Shown: piece after piece, positions 17,626-25,765 of the stretch | Position numbering within the stretch: position 1 is the stretch's first letter | Layout: every line of letters begins with the position of its first letter | Made by a program: the position numbers and the translations under genes | The notes under the pieces: generated by a model | Database searches by the model: none | The model's input: the letters and a program-made list of their open reading frames with translations, nothing else | What the model was told of the DNA's origin: nothing | Origin: Jatrophihabitans sp. | Lineage (GTDB): Bacteria > Actinomycetota > Actinomycetes > Mycobacteriales > Jatrophihabitantaceae | Assembly (NCBI GenBank): GCA_036389035.1 | Contig: DASVQQ010000008.1 | Coordinates: 124,001-188,000, forward strand | Direction of reading: 5' to 3' | Length of the DNA stretch: 64,000 nucleotides

Positions 17626-18513
17626 ATGGCGCGCACGGTGAGGGACAGCTTCAAGGCCGGCAAGCCGACTTTCTCCTTCGAATTCTTCCCACCGAAGACC
17701 CCGGAGGATTATCGGCTGCTCTGGACGACGATTCGCGAACTGGAGTCGCTGCGTCCGGACTTCGTCTCGGTCACCTACGGGGCCGGCGGGGCCACCCGGG
17801 ACCGCACCATCGAGATCACCGAGCGGATCGCCACCGACACCACCCTGCTCCCGGTGGCGCACCTGACCGCGGTCGGGCACTCCATCGCCGAGATCAGGGC
17901 CATCGTCGGCCGGCTGGCCGACGCCGGCATCTCCAACGTCCTGGCGCTGCGCGGCGATCCGCCGGGTGACCCGCTGGGCGAGTGGGTCCCACATCCGGAG
18001 GGCCTCAGCTACGCCGGTGACCTGGTGAGCCTGCTACGCGCGCACGGCGACTTCACCGTCGGGGTGGCGGCCTTTCCGTACAAGCACCCGAGGTCGGAGT
18101 CGATCGAGCAGGACACTCTGCGCTTCGTCGAGAAGTGCCGTCGCGGAGCCGATTACGCGATCACCCAGATGTTCTTCGAGCCCGAGCCCTACCTGCGGCT
18201 ACGTGATCGGGTGGCGGCCGCCGGCTGTGACGTGCCGATCATCGCCGGGCTGATGCCGGTCACCAACATGGGCATCATCAACCGCTCGGAGCAGTTCAGC
18301 GGCGCGCCGTTCCCCGCCGAGCTGGGCGCCAGGTTCGCCAAGATCGCCGAGGACCCCAAGGCGGTGCGCGAGCTGGGCATCGAGGAAGCCTCGAAGCTGG
18401 CTCACCGGATGATCTCCGAGGGCGTTCCGGGAATTCACTTCTACACGTTGAACCGGTCCCGGGCGACCCGCGAGGTGTGGGCCAACCTGATGCCGGCCAT
18501 GGTCAGCGACTGA
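17626..18513 (+). CDS. metF: methylenetetrahydrofolate reductase
   Basis: This 295-residue FAD enzyme reduces 5,10-methylene-THF to 5-methyl-THF for methionine synthesis. It shows PTFSFEFFPPKTPEDY at the start (the catalytic Glu segment), VTYGAGGATRDRTIE, ALRGDPPGD, and QMFFEPEPYLRL. The length fits bacterial MetF. ATG 17626 begins directly ahead of the conserved region and follows a TACCCT box by 6 nt, with no ribosome site. The 3' end overlaps the convergent GNAT gene by 11 bp. Confidence 0.95.
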   Translation: MARTVRDSFKAGKPTFSFEFFPPKTPEDYRLLWTTIRELESLRPDFVSVTYGAGGATRDRTIEITERIATDTTLLPVAHLTAVGHSIAEIRAIVGRLADAGISNVLALRGDPPGDPLGEWVPHPEGLSYAGDLVSLLRAHGDFTVGVAAFPYKHPRSESIEQDTLRFVEKCRRGADYAITQMFFEPEPYLRLRDRVAAAGCDVPIIAGLMPVTNMGIINRSEQFSGAPFPAELGARFAKIAEDPKAVRELGIEEASKLAHRMISEGVPGIHFYTLNRSRATREVWANLMPAMVSD

Positions 18514-19111
18514 GCGCCGCCTGCTCACCGGCCCGGGAGCCGGCCGGCGGCGGAAACGGCAGCCGGGCCCCGAGCACCCCGAACGGCCGGTGGTCGCCGG
18601 GGAACAGGTGGTTGCGAGCCAGGTCGTGGAAGCCCAGCCTGCGGTACAGCCGCCAGGCCCGGTTCTCGCCCTCGGGCGTGGACAGCACCATCGTCCGGTG
18701 CGGCAAGCCGTCGGCCAGCGATCGCAGCAGCCGCTCGCCGAGGCCGGTTCCCTGCGCGGGCGGGGTGACGTGCAGCTCGGAGAGCTCGAAGGCGTTGCCC
18801 AGCCAGTGGTCGGGGTCGCCGGCGATGGCGCGCAGCACCAGGTCGTGCCACCACTGGCCCGGCAGGCTGGTGTAGCCGTAGGCGAAGCCGAGCATCTTTC
18901 CCTCGGGGTTCAGCGCAGCCCGGCACCGGAATGAGTCGAAGCCGGCGTGCCTGCGCATGTGGGCGCCGCGCTGCGATCCGCTGGCGGCGGGGTAGCCCAT
19001 CGCGGCGACGTAGATCGCCATCGCCTCGTCCACCCGGAGCGACAGGTCCGACCGGGGCACGTCGACGACGGCGATCGTCGACGCGGCGCCGGCTCCGGTT
19101 GGCTGTGCCAT
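18503..19111 (-). CDS. GNAT family N-acetyltransferase
   Basis: This 202-residue acetyltransferase has the acetyl-CoA binding motif VTPPAQGTGLGERLLRSLA (Q/RxxGxG/A) at about residue 128 and the following WRLYRRLGF helix. The orthologue in M. tuberculosis is Rv2170, reported to be a protein lysine acetyltransferase; the target here is unknown. The ATG at 19111 is preferred to an upstream GTG (19120) because TAATGT lies 7 nt before it. The 3' end overlaps metF. Confidence 0.85.
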   Translation of the reverse strand: MAQPTGAGAASTIAVVDVPRSDLSLRVDEAMAIYVAAMGYPAASGSQRGAHMRRHAGFDSFRCRAALNPEGKMLGFAYGYTSLPGQWWHDLVLRAIAGDPDHWLGNAFELSELHVTPPAQGTGLGERLLRSLADGLPHRTMVLSTPEGENRAWRLYRRLGFHDLARNHLFPGDHRPFGVLGARLPFPPPAGSRAGEQAALSR

Positions 19112-19118
19112 GGTCAGC

Positions 19119-19124
19119 ACATTA
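19119..19124 (-). promoter_or_regulatory. -10 box for leaderless GNAT gene
   Basis: TAATGT on the minus strand, overlapping the stop codon of the preceding YbaK-family gene, is 7 nt before the ATG. No Shine-Dalgarno sequence. Confidence 0.5.
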
Positions 19125-19598
19125 GGCGACTGCGACCGGCTGGGCCGACGTCAGGGCCAGCAGGTCGGGATAGCTGATCGGAAAGACGGCGTGCGGGATG
19201 CCGCCCGCCGCCCAGATCTCGGGGAAGTCAGCCAACGCGGTGTCCAGCAGGGTCCGGATCGGCCGCGGATGGCCGATCGGCGCGACGCCTCCGATGCGCT
19301 GGCCGGTGGCGTCGCGGACGAACTCGGCGGTGGCCCGCACCAGCTTGGCGGTGCCCACCAGCGCTGCGACCTTGGCGGTGTCGACCCGGTGCGCGCCACT
19401 GGTCAGCACCAGCAGCGGGGCGTGCTCGGCGGTCGTGAAGATCAACGAGTTCACGATGGCCGCCACCTCGACGCCGAGCTGATCGGCGGCGGCGACCGCC
19501 GTCGGGGCCGCCTCGCCCAGGATCCGCACCCGGCCCGGCAGGCCGGCGTCCCGCAGGATCGAGTTGATCAGGACGCAGTTGGGGTGCAGGTCGGCCAC
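19122..19598 (-). CDS. YbaK/EbsC family aminoacyl-tRNA deacylase
   Basis: This 158-residue cytoplasmic protein has the YbaK fold: a conserved lysine in TAKVAALVGTAKLVRATAEF, then VRDATGQRIGGVAPIGHP, the GG-P loop that forms the deacylation pocket. The family clears mischarged tRNA (Cys- or Ala-tRNAPro). Which tRNA it edits is not evident. GTG 19598 follows a TAGTGT box (19607-19612) by 8 nt; GTG 19610 overlaps that box and is less likely. It precedes the GNAT gene on the same strand with no gap. Confidence 0.88.
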   Translation of the reverse strand: MADLHPNCVLINSILRDAGLPGRVRILGEAAPTAVAAADQLGVEVAAIVNSLIFTTAEHAPLLVLTSGAHRVDTAKVAALVGTAKLVRATAEFVRDATGQRIGGVAPIGHPRPIRTLLDTALADFPEIWAAGGIPHAVFPISYPDLLALTSAQPVAVA

Positions 19599-19716
19599 GC
19601 TGCCCGACACTACGTGGACGGGGCGCGGGGTGGGTGAGGCGTGCGGTGGGCGCGAGCGGGCCTTCAGCCCCAGTTGTCGCGACCCCAGAGATGGGGCTCA
19701 GGCGCGTCGCGGCTCG

Positions 19717-20493
19717 CTAGCTGTGCAGGCCGCACTCGGTCTTGGCGGTGCCGGCCCAGCGACCGGCCCGGGAGTCCTCGCCGGGCAGCAGCCTGCGGGT
19801 GCACGGCGCGCAGCCGATCGAGCCGTAGCCGTCGCTCAGCAGCGGGTTGACCAGCAGGCCGTGCTCGGTGATGTAGGAGTGGACGTCCTCATCCGACCAG
19901 GCCGCGATCGGGTTCAGTTTCACCATGTCGTGCTTGGTGTCCCATTCGATGACCCGGGTTCCGGCGCGGCCGGCCGAATCGGCTCGGCGCAGCCCGGACG
20001 CCCAGGCCCGGTACGGGGCCAGCGCCCGGTTCAGCGGCTCGACCTTGCGCATCGCGCAGCAGGCGCCGGGATCGCGCTCGTGCAGCCGGGGGCCGAACTC
20101 GGCGTCCTGCTCGCTGACACTGCGCAGCGGCAGGACCGTGCGCACCGAGACCGGCAGGACGGCGGGAATGGCGTCGCGCATGCCGATGGTCTCGGTGAAG
20201 TGGTATCCGGTGTCGAGAAAGACCACGTCGACCCCGGGCAGCACCCGGGATGCCAGATGGATGAGCACGGAGTCGGCCATCGAGGACGCGACGCACCAGG
20301 CGGCGCCGAAGTGCTCGACCGCCCAACCCAGGATGTCGGTGGCGGGGGCCGAGTCGAGCTGGTCACCGGCGCGCTCGACCAGCAACCGCAGGCTGGTCAG
20401 GTCCACCTCAACGTTCATGGCTGGCTCTTCGCGAAATTCGCGGGCGTTCCGTCGTAGCGGCGATTGCGCTGACGGAATAAAGGATCCGTTCAT
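19717..20493 (-). CDS. cysH: phosphoadenylyl/adenylyl-sulfate reductase
   Basis: This protein reduces activated sulfate (APS or PAPS) to sulfite. It carries the CCAMRK and CAPCTR cysteine pairs that bind a [4Fe-4S] cluster, which marks the APS-reductase (assimilatory, actinobacterial) type, and ends with the catalytic ECGLH motif. The PP-loop-like SMADSVLIHL segment binds the nucleotide. ATG 20493 has an excellent AAGGAGAA site, giving 258 residues with a 25-residue basic leader. The conserved protein could also start at ATG 20418, which has only a weak site. It ends the sirA-zinc ribbon-cysH operon, 28 bp after the previous gene. Confidence 0.93.
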   Translation of the reverse strand: MNGSFIPSAQSPLRRNAREFREEPAMNVEVDLTSLRLLVERAGDQLDSAPATDILGWAVEHFGAAWCVASSMADSVLIHLASRVLPGVDVVFLDTGYHFTETIGMRDAIPAVLPVSVRTVLPLRSVSEQDAEFGPRLHERDPGACCAMRKVEPLNRALAPYRAWASGLRRADSAGRAGTRVIEWDTKHDMVKLNPIAAWSDEDVHSYITEHGLLVNPLLSDGYGSIGCAPCTRRLLPGEDSRAGRWAGTAKTECGLHS

Positions 20494-20521
20494 ATTCAAT
20501 TTCTCCTTGCACGTGCTGCGC

Positions 20522-20683
20522 TCAGCTAGGCTGCGTCGTCCAGTCAGCAGCGATGCCGAGGTAATTAAGGGAAAAGACCCGCTGGCAGGCACCGCAGCGC
20601 CACTGGCCATGCGTCTCACCGAATGGTCTGAGGTCCTCATCGGCGCAGTAAGGACAGTAGAACGGCGCGGCGCGCTCGGTCAT
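20522..20683 (-). CDS. small zinc-ribbon protein of sulfite reductase operons
   Basis: This 53-residue protein has two CxxC knuckles, YCPYCADEDL and WRCGACQRVF, forming a zinc ribbon. Similar short ribbon proteins sit between the sulfite reductase and cysH genes in many actinobacteria, and their role is unproven. It is sometimes mislabelled as an insertion-element protein because of the ribbon. ATG 20683 lies 29 bp after the sirA stop with a moderate GGTGA site; longer starts would overlap the sirA coding end. Confidence 0.75.
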   Translation of the reverse strand: MTERAAPFYCPYCADEDLRPFGETHGQWRCGACQRVFSLNYLGIAADWTTQPS

Positions 20684-20711
20684 CGCGTCACCGCCGACGG
20701 CGCCTGCCGGC

Positions 20712-22370
20712 TCACAACAACCAGTCCTCTTCGGCACGGCTGACATAGCCGGCAAAGGATTCGCCTGCCGTCCGCCGGTCGAGGTAACCGGTCAGAATCC
20801 GTTCGGCGTAGTCCGGGGCCTGCTCGGCGGTCACCTTCAAGCCTCGGAACTTGCGGCCGAACGCGGCTTCACTGCCGAGCTGGCCACCGAGATGGACCTG
20901 GAACGCCTCGGCGTCGACGAACGAGCCGTCCTCGGCCTTGACCTTCTGCACGATTCCCTTGAACCCGATGTCGGCGACCTGGAACCGCGCGCAGGAATTC
21001 GGACAGCCGTTGACGTTGATCGTGATTGCCGTGTCGAAGTCAGGTAATCGACGCTCGAGCTCGTGCCGGATGGTCTCGGCCCGGCCCTTGGTCTCGACCA
21101 GGGCCAGCTTGCAGAACTCGATTCCGGTGCAGGCGATGGTGCCACGGTGGAACTTCGTGGGCCGAGCCGACAGGCCCAGCTCCTGCAGGTGCCGCACCAC
21201 AGCCTCGGTCGACCCGGCTGGCACGTCCAGCAACACCAGACCCTGCTGGGCGGTGGTGCGGATCCGCCCGCCGGCCAGCGAGTCGGCCAGCGCCGCCACC
21301 TTGGTCAGCGCGGTGCCGCTGGTGCGTCCGGAGTCGGTGGTGGCCCCGACGGCGAAGCCCCCGTCCCGCTGGGCGATCACGCCGATGTGATCGCGGTGCG
21401 CCGGCGAGCTGTCCGGCGCCGGCCCGTCGGGCAACTTCCGGCCGAGGTATTCGTCTTGTAGGACCTGGCGAAACTTCTCCACACCCCAGTCGGCCAGCAG
21501 GAACTTCAGCCGCGCGTGGTTGCGCGAGCGCCGGTAGCCGTAGTCCCGGAAGATGCCACAGACGCCACTCCACACCTCGGCCACTTCCTCGGACCGGACG
21601 AAGACGCCCAGCCGCTGGGCGAACATCGGGTTGGTGGACAACCCGCCGCCGACCCACAGGTCGAAGCCCGGCTCGTCGTCGGCGTCCCGCACGCCGACGA
21701 AGGCGACGTCGTTGATCTCGTGGTTGACGCAGTGCTGGGCGCAGCCCGAGATCGAGGTCTTGAACTTGCGCGGCAGGTTGGAGAACGCCGGATCGCCCAC
21801 GTACCGCTCGATCGTTTCGGCCAGTGCCGCTGAGGCATCGGCGAGGGCGTCAGCGGCGACGCCTTCCAGCGGGCAGCTCAGCATCACCCGAGGGGTGTCA
21901 CCGCAGGCCTCGGTGGTGTTGAGCCCGACCGCTTCGAGTTGCTCCCAGATCGCCGGCACGTCCTCGATCCGGATCCAGTGCAGTTGCACGTTCTGCCGGT
22001 CGGTGATGTCGGCCAGGTCACGGCCGTAGCGGGTGGAGATCTCGCCGATCACCCGCAACTGCTCGGAACTCAGCCGGCCGCCGTCGATGCGGATCCGGAG
22101 CATGAAGTACTTGTCCTCAAGCTCTTCGGGCTCCAGGATCGCCGTCCGCCCGCCCGGGATTCCCTGGGCGCGCTGGGTGTAGAGGCCGTACCAGCGGAAC
22201 CGGCCTCGCAGATCTCCGGGATCGATGCCGTCGAACCCGGTGTGCTGGTAGATGTCGATGATCCGCTGCTTGACGAGCAAACCGTCGTTGTCGCGTTTAC
22301 TGCGCTCGTTGGGGTTCAGTGGCTCGCGGTAGCCCAGCGCCCACTGACCTTGCCCTTTTCCCGCTGCCAT
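20712..22370 (-). CDS. sirA: ferredoxin-dependent sulfite/nitrite reductase
   Basis: This 552-residue siroheme/[4Fe-4S] enzyme catalyses six-electron reduction of sulfite to sulfide with ferredoxin. The C-terminal cluster ligands are CTGIEFC and NGCPNSC, and the two repeated sulfite-reductase halves (RNHARLKFLLADWG) are intact. The first gene of a sulfur operon, together with cysH, it is assigned to sulfite rather than nitrite. Its siroheme would come from the cysG gene 1.6 kb away. ATG 22370 is preceded by GAAGGGAAG with a long spacer. Confidence 0.93.
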   Translation of the reverse strand: MAAGKGQGQWALGYREPLNPNERSKRDNDGLLVKQRIIDIYQHTGFDGIDPGDLRGRFRWYGLYTQRAQGIPGGRTAILEPEELEDKYFMLRIRIDGGRLSSEQLRVIGEISTRYGRDLADITDRQNVQLHWIRIEDVPAIWEQLEAVGLNTTEACGDTPRVMLSCPLEGVAADALADASAALAETIERYVGDPAFSNLPRKFKTSISGCAQHCVNHEINDVAFVGVRDADDEPGFDLWVGGGLSTNPMFAQRLGVFVRSEEVAEVWSGVCGIFRDYGYRRSRNHARLKFLLADWGVEKFRQVLQDEYLGRKLPDGPAPDSSPAHRDHIGVIAQRDGGFAVGATTDSGRTSGTALTKVAALADSLAGGRIRTTAQQGLVLLDVPAGSTEAVVRHLQELGLSARPTKFHRGTIACTGIEFCKLALVETKGRAETIRHELERRLPDFDTAITINVNGCPNSCARFQVADIGFKGIVQKVKAEDGSFVDAEAFQVHLGGQLGSEAAFGRKFRGLKVTAEQAPDYAERILTGYLDRRTAGESFAGYVSRAEEDWLL

Positions 22371-22394
22371 TGCGGCCGCTTCCCTTCATGATTA

Positions 22395-22407
22395 CCCCAC
22401 GGTGGGG
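22395..22407. promoter_or_regulatory. palindrome in the sirA upstream region
   Basis: CCCCAC-G-GTGGGG is a perfect 6-bp inverted repeat around one base, located 25 bp before the sirA start in a 279-bp gene-free stretch. It may be an operator or an mRNA hairpin near the ribosome site. No other clear element is seen in this stretch. Confidence 0.4.
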
Positions 22408-22649
22408 CGAGAAAAATCCGAAGAAGGGATGCTCAACAGGTCGCGCCGGCCACCCGAAGCAAATCGATGTGGCGGCGCGAGGTCAGCAGGAGCAGAACTG
22501 GGCGCACGACTACATGGTTTCACACTTGGGGCGCTGCTGCGAAAAATCACGCCCGCCAGAAGTGATCGGGCGCCCGGGACCGGCCGCGTCGCTGCATCAT
22601 GGCGGGCGCCGCGCTGGGCGAACTCGATCACGCGAGCCGCCCGGAGGTC

Positions 22650-23801
22650 CTAGCGTGGCGGATCCGGTGGTCCCCAACGCGGGCCGTCCGGAGGTCCGCG
22701 GTGCGGGTCGCTCGAAGATCCCCAGCGTGGGTCGTCCGGTTGCGGCTGGCCGGCGTCGGGCCCGTAGAAGGGGCCGAATCCGGGAAGCGGGTTGCTGGCG
22801 GACGTGTCGCCGGCGGGCTGGCCGTACTGAGCGGGCTGGCCGTACTGGGCGGGCTGCCCGTACTGGGCAGGCCCGGCGTGGCCGGCGGCCTCAGCCGGAC
22901 GGCCGCGGCGCCACAGCAGCCAGCCGGCCAGGACCGCCACCGCCGCCAGCAGCGCCGTCAATCCGACCCAGCCAGCCGGGCCGATGTCTGCTTCAGCCCG
23001 CTCGGCTTCAGCGACGGTCTCGAAGTCGATCCGGCCACTGGCATCCGGGGTGAAGGTCACGGTATTGCCGCGTACCTGTCCCTTGCTGCTGAGAATCCGG
23101 CCCGGAAAGCTGAACTCGAAGGAGACCTTGGAGCTCTTCAGGATCGCGGACGGGTCCAGCTGAGGCAATCCGGACGGCAGCAGGCTGGCCAGGTCGGACG
23201 GCACCCCCGTCGGCAACAGGCTGGTCAGGTCGGACGGCACCCCGGTCGGCAGCAGGCTGGCCAGGTCAGAGGGCAGCAGGCTGGCCAGGTCGGTCGGCAG
23301 CAGGCTGGCCAGGTCGGTCGGCAACGCGCTGGGTGGCGCCGCGGTGCCGCTGGCCGAGCCGGAGGGCAGCCCGCCCTGCTGGCGCAAGGCCGCCGCCAGG
23401 TCGAAGTTGCCGGACAGCCGGAACCTCTCGCCGACATGCTCCAACCGCGGGCCCTGCATGCCGGCGTTGAAGTCCGCCAGGCTCAGCCGGTCGAAGCTGC
23501 ATTCGATGCCCGTATGGGTGCCGTCGTCGAATTGCTTGGAGGCGAAGCTGCGGTTGCCGAACCGGCACGGCTCCCCGGCCCGGCCGAACAGCCCCGTCGA
23601 GGTTCCGCCGGCCAGCGCGGCCAGGCTCTTGCTCACTCCGAACCGGGCGGTGCCCGAGACGGTGTCATCGGCGTGGACCCGAGCCTTGACCCCGATGGCG
23701 AAGCAGCCCGACAGCAGCAGGACTGCCACCAGCGCTGCGCCGATCGCGCCGAGACGGGGCAGCGGGCGGTGCTGCGGGGCATACCGAGGCGTGTGGGGCA
23801 T
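22650..23801 (-). CDS. lppM: LppM-like lipoprotein
   Basis: This 383-residue envelope protein has a signal peptide with a lipobox (VAVLLLSGC, Cys at about residue 33), a beta-rich LppM domain (ADDTVSGTARFGVSKSL, and KVSFEFSFPGRI), one transmembrane helix near residue 305 (GWVGLTALLAAVAVLAGWLL) and a C-terminal Pro/Gly/Gln tail. Orthologous to Rv2171. In the middle a unit of about 18-30 bp is repeated (23193-23323), giving LPTDLASLL repeats, and a QYGQPA repeat occurs in the tail. The ATG is 6 nt after CACTAT, a weaker leaderless match. It is transcribed away from cysG. Confidence 0.88.
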   Translation of the reverse strand: MPHTPRYAPQHRPLPRLGAIGAALVAVLLLSGCFAIGVKARVHADDTVSGTARFGVSKSLAALAGGTSTGLFGRAGEPCRFGNRSFASKQFDDGTHTGIECSFDRLSLADFNAGMQGPRLEHVGERFRLSGNFDLAAALRQQGGLPSGSASGTAAPPSALPTDLASLLPTDLASLLPSDLASLLPTGVPSDLTSLLPTGVPSDLASLLPSGLPQLDPSAILKSSKVSFEFSFPGRILSSKGQVRGNTVTFTPDASGRIDFETVAEAERAEADIGPAGWVGLTALLAAVAVLAGWLLWRRGRPAEAAGHAGPAQYGQPAQYGQPAQYGQPAGDTSASNPLPGFGPFYGPDAGQPQPDDPRWGSSSDPHRGPPDGPRWGPPDPPR

Positions 23802-23995
23802 GCGGCGATAGTGCCCTGTGCGCGGCCAGATCGCAGCCAAGCGCGGTACGCCCGTCGATCCGGGGTACGCCCGTCGACCCGGCGTCGCGCGCTCGTGGGG
23901 GCCGGGTCGCCGCCGCCGGCACGTCCGCTGATCGGCAGCGCCTCCTGCCCTAACCGGATTTCGCGCCGGGTCGGCCGGCAGGGGAGACTGCTCCG

Positions 23996-25189
23996 GTGAC
24001 CGGCCTGCCAATTCTCCTGGACCTGCTCGGACGCCGGGTGGTGATCGTCGGCGGCGGCACGGTGGCGGCCCGGCGGGCCAAGACCTTCACCGAGGCCGGC
24101 GCCGAGGTGCTGGTGATCGCCCCCACGGTGGCGCCCGAGCTGGCTGCTTCCGGAGTCCGGCTGCTGCGCCGGCGCTACCAGGCCGGTGACCTGTCCCAGG
24201 CCTGGCTGGCGGTGACGGCCACCGATGACCCGTCGATCAACACCGCGGTCGCCGAGGAGGCCGCCGCCAGCCGGATCTTCTGCGTCCGGGCCGACACCGC
24301 CGCAGCCGGCAGCGCCCGGGTGCCGGCCATCCTGCGCAGCGGTGAGCTGACGGTGTCGGTGAACGCCGGTGATGACCCGCGCCGGGCGGCAGAGCTGCGC
24401 AACCTGATCGCCGCGGCGCTGCAGACCGGCGAGCTGGCCAGCCGCCCGGTGCGCCCGGCCAGCGCCGGCAGCGTCGCCCTGGTCGGCGGCGGGCCAGGAG
24501 ATCCCGAGCTGATCACCGTCCGCGGCCGGCGGCTGCTGCTGGAGGCCGACGTGGTGGTCACCGACCGGCTGGCGCCCCGGTCGCTGCTGGACACCCTCGA
24601 CCCCGAGGTCGAGATCATCGACTGCGGCAAGTCCGCGCACCGGCACAACCTCACCCAGGACGAGATCAACGCGGTGATCGTCGACCGGGCCGGGCAGGGC
24701 AAGCGGGTGGTCCGGCTCAAGGGCGGGGACCCGTTCGTCTTCGGGCGCGGCGGCGAGGAGGTGGCGGCGTGCGTGGCCGCGGGGATCGCCGTTCAGGTCG
24801 TGCCGGGCATCACCTCGGCGATCGCCGCGCCGGCCGCGGCCGGCATACCGGTGACCCACCGCGGATTGGCCGCCGACTTCGCCGTGGTCTCGGGCCACCG
24901 CGACCCGGGCCGTGCCGAGGCGGGCTGGAACTGGCCGGAGCTTGCGGTCGGACCGGCGACGCTGGTGGTGCTGATGGGCATGGAGGGCCTGGGCGGCATC
25001 GCCGCCGAGCTGATCGAGCACGGCCGCCCGGCCGACACCCCGGCGGCCGCCATCCACCGGGCCACCCTGCCGGGCCAGCGGGTGGTGCGCTCGACGCTGG
25101 CGGGCCTGGCAGCCGAGGTGCAGCGGGCCGGGGTGGGTGCCCCGTCGGTGGTCGTGATCGGCGCGGTGGCGGCTCTCGGCGCTGACTGA
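23996..25189 (+). CDS. cysG: bifunctional siroheme synthase (uroporphyrinogen-III methyltransferase / precorrin-2 dehydrogenase)
   Basis: This 397-residue protein has an N-terminal NAD-binding precorrin-2 dehydrogenase module (RRVVIVGGGTVAARRAKTF) and a C-terminal SAM uroporphyrinogen-III methyltransferase module (LVGGGPGDPELITVRG, RLKGGDPFVFGRGGEE, VVPGITSAIAAPAAAGIPVT). It makes siroheme for sulfite reductase, which is encoded nearby. It is shorter than E. coli CysG because the dehydrogenase/ferrochelatase module is reduced, so iron insertion may need another protein. GTG 23996 has GGGGAG about 11 nt upstream. Confidence 0.94.
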   Translation: MTGLPILLDLLGRRVVIVGGGTVAARRAKTFTEAGAEVLVIAPTVAPELAASGVRLLRRRYQAGDLSQAWLAVTATDDPSINTAVAEEAAASRIFCVRADTAAAGSARVPAILRSGELTVSVNAGDDPRRAAELRNLIAAALQTGELASRPVRPASAGSVALVGGGPGDPELITVRGRRLLLEADVVVTDRLAPRSLLDTLDPEVEIIDCGKSAHRHNLTQDEINAVIVDRAGQGKRVVRLKGGDPFVFGRGGEEVAACVAAGIAVQVVPGITSAIAAPAAAGIPVTHRGLAADFAVVSGHRDPGRAEAGWNWPELAVGPATLVVLMGMEGLGGIAAELIEHGRPADTPAAAIHRATLPGQRVVRSTLAGLAAEVQRAGVGAPSVVVIGAVAALGAD

Positions 25190-25213
25190 GCGGGTGTTGT
25201 CAGAGGCTGCGTT

Positions 25214-25219
25214 TAGCCT
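25214..25219 (+). promoter_or_regulatory. -10 box for a leaderless short ORF ahead of the HEPN gene
   Basis: TAGCCT lies 6 nt before ATG 25226, the same geometry as at other leaderless genes in the window. It would transcribe the HEPN-dinB run. Confidence 0.4.
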
Positions 25220-25225
25220 CGCCCC

Positions 25226-25339
25226 ATGCCCGCAGATCAGCATCCTCGCACCCCTCCGGCCTTGCTGGACAAGGCTTCGAATCGTGCTACTGTTCGAACA
25301 TACTTTCGATTCAGTGCCTCGGCGAGGAGAAGCGCATGA
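25226..25339 (+). CDS. possible 37-residue leaderless leader ORF
   Basis: An open frame of 37 codons begins 6 nt after a TAGCCT box and ends with its TGA overlapping the HEPN ATG by 4 bp. The peptide is basic (RTPPALLDKASNRATVRTYF), without a recognisable family. The geometry suggests translational coupling, and the predicted LexA box lies inside this ORF. It may be a chance frame, since no conservation can be tested here. Confidence 0.35.
   Translation: MPADQHPRTPPALLDKASNRATVRTYFRFSASARRSA
25294..25309. promoter_or_regulatory. LexA (SOS) box
   Basis: TCGAAC-ATAC-TTTCGA matches the actinobacterial SOS consensus TCGAAC-N4-GTTCGA at 11 of 12 informative positions (T instead of G at the start of the right half). 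It lies 27 bp before the HEPN gene in a run that leads to dinB. LexA control of dinB is well known in several bacteria, so the placement is biologically coherent. Assigned from sequence only. Confidence 0.6.
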
Positions 25340-25737
25340 CGAGTCCGCTGCCGGCCAGTGTCGGGTCGTTGCTGTCCCAGGCCAAGACCACCTGGGCCGA
25401 AGCCGTCTTGGAGCCACGGGCCACCGAGAAGTACCGCTCTGCTCACGTCGCCGCCCTGCGCGCCGCCGCCACGGTCCTGGCGTTGCGTGCGCGACCGGTT
25501 GCCTCCAACCGTCGCCGGCCGACCAGCGCGTGGGTGCTGCTCGCGGCAGTGGCGCCCGAGCTGGCCGAGTGGACGGTCTACTTCGCTGACAGCGCGCGCC
25601 GCCGGGCAGCCATCGAGGCGGGCGTGATGACCGTGGTCTCCGAGCGAGACGCTGATGACCTGCTGCGGGCGGCCGGTGAGTTCATCGGGATCGTCGAGCG
25701 GATGGTCGGTGCGCCCGCGCTCGGGGTAGCCAGTTGA
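25336..25737 (+). CDS. SAV_6107 family HEPN protein
   Basis: This 133-residue all-helical protein matches the SAV_6107-type HEPN family. HEPN domains are often RNases or toxins, but this small family has no known function and the Rx4-6H catalytic motif of RNase HEPNs is not evident here. A helical repeat-like stretch SAHVAALRAAATVLALRARP is visible. ATG 25336 has a strong GAGGAGA site. It precedes a methyltransferase and dinB on the same strand, close to a LexA box. Confidence 0.82.
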   Translation: MTSPLPASVGSLLSQAKTTWAEAVLEPRATEKYRSAHVAALRAAATVLALRARPVASNRRRPTSAWVLLAAVAPELAEWTVYFADSARRRAAIEAGVMTVVSERDADDLLRAAGEFIGIVERMVGAPALGVAS

Positions 25738-25765
25738 CCATGCCACCGCGCTAGTGTCTGTTCTC

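Noticed and set aside
20418..20493. A separate cysteine-type leader peptide ahead of cysH
   Set aside because: The segment is in frame with cysH and lacks a stop codon or cysteine run, so it is treated as the N-terminus.
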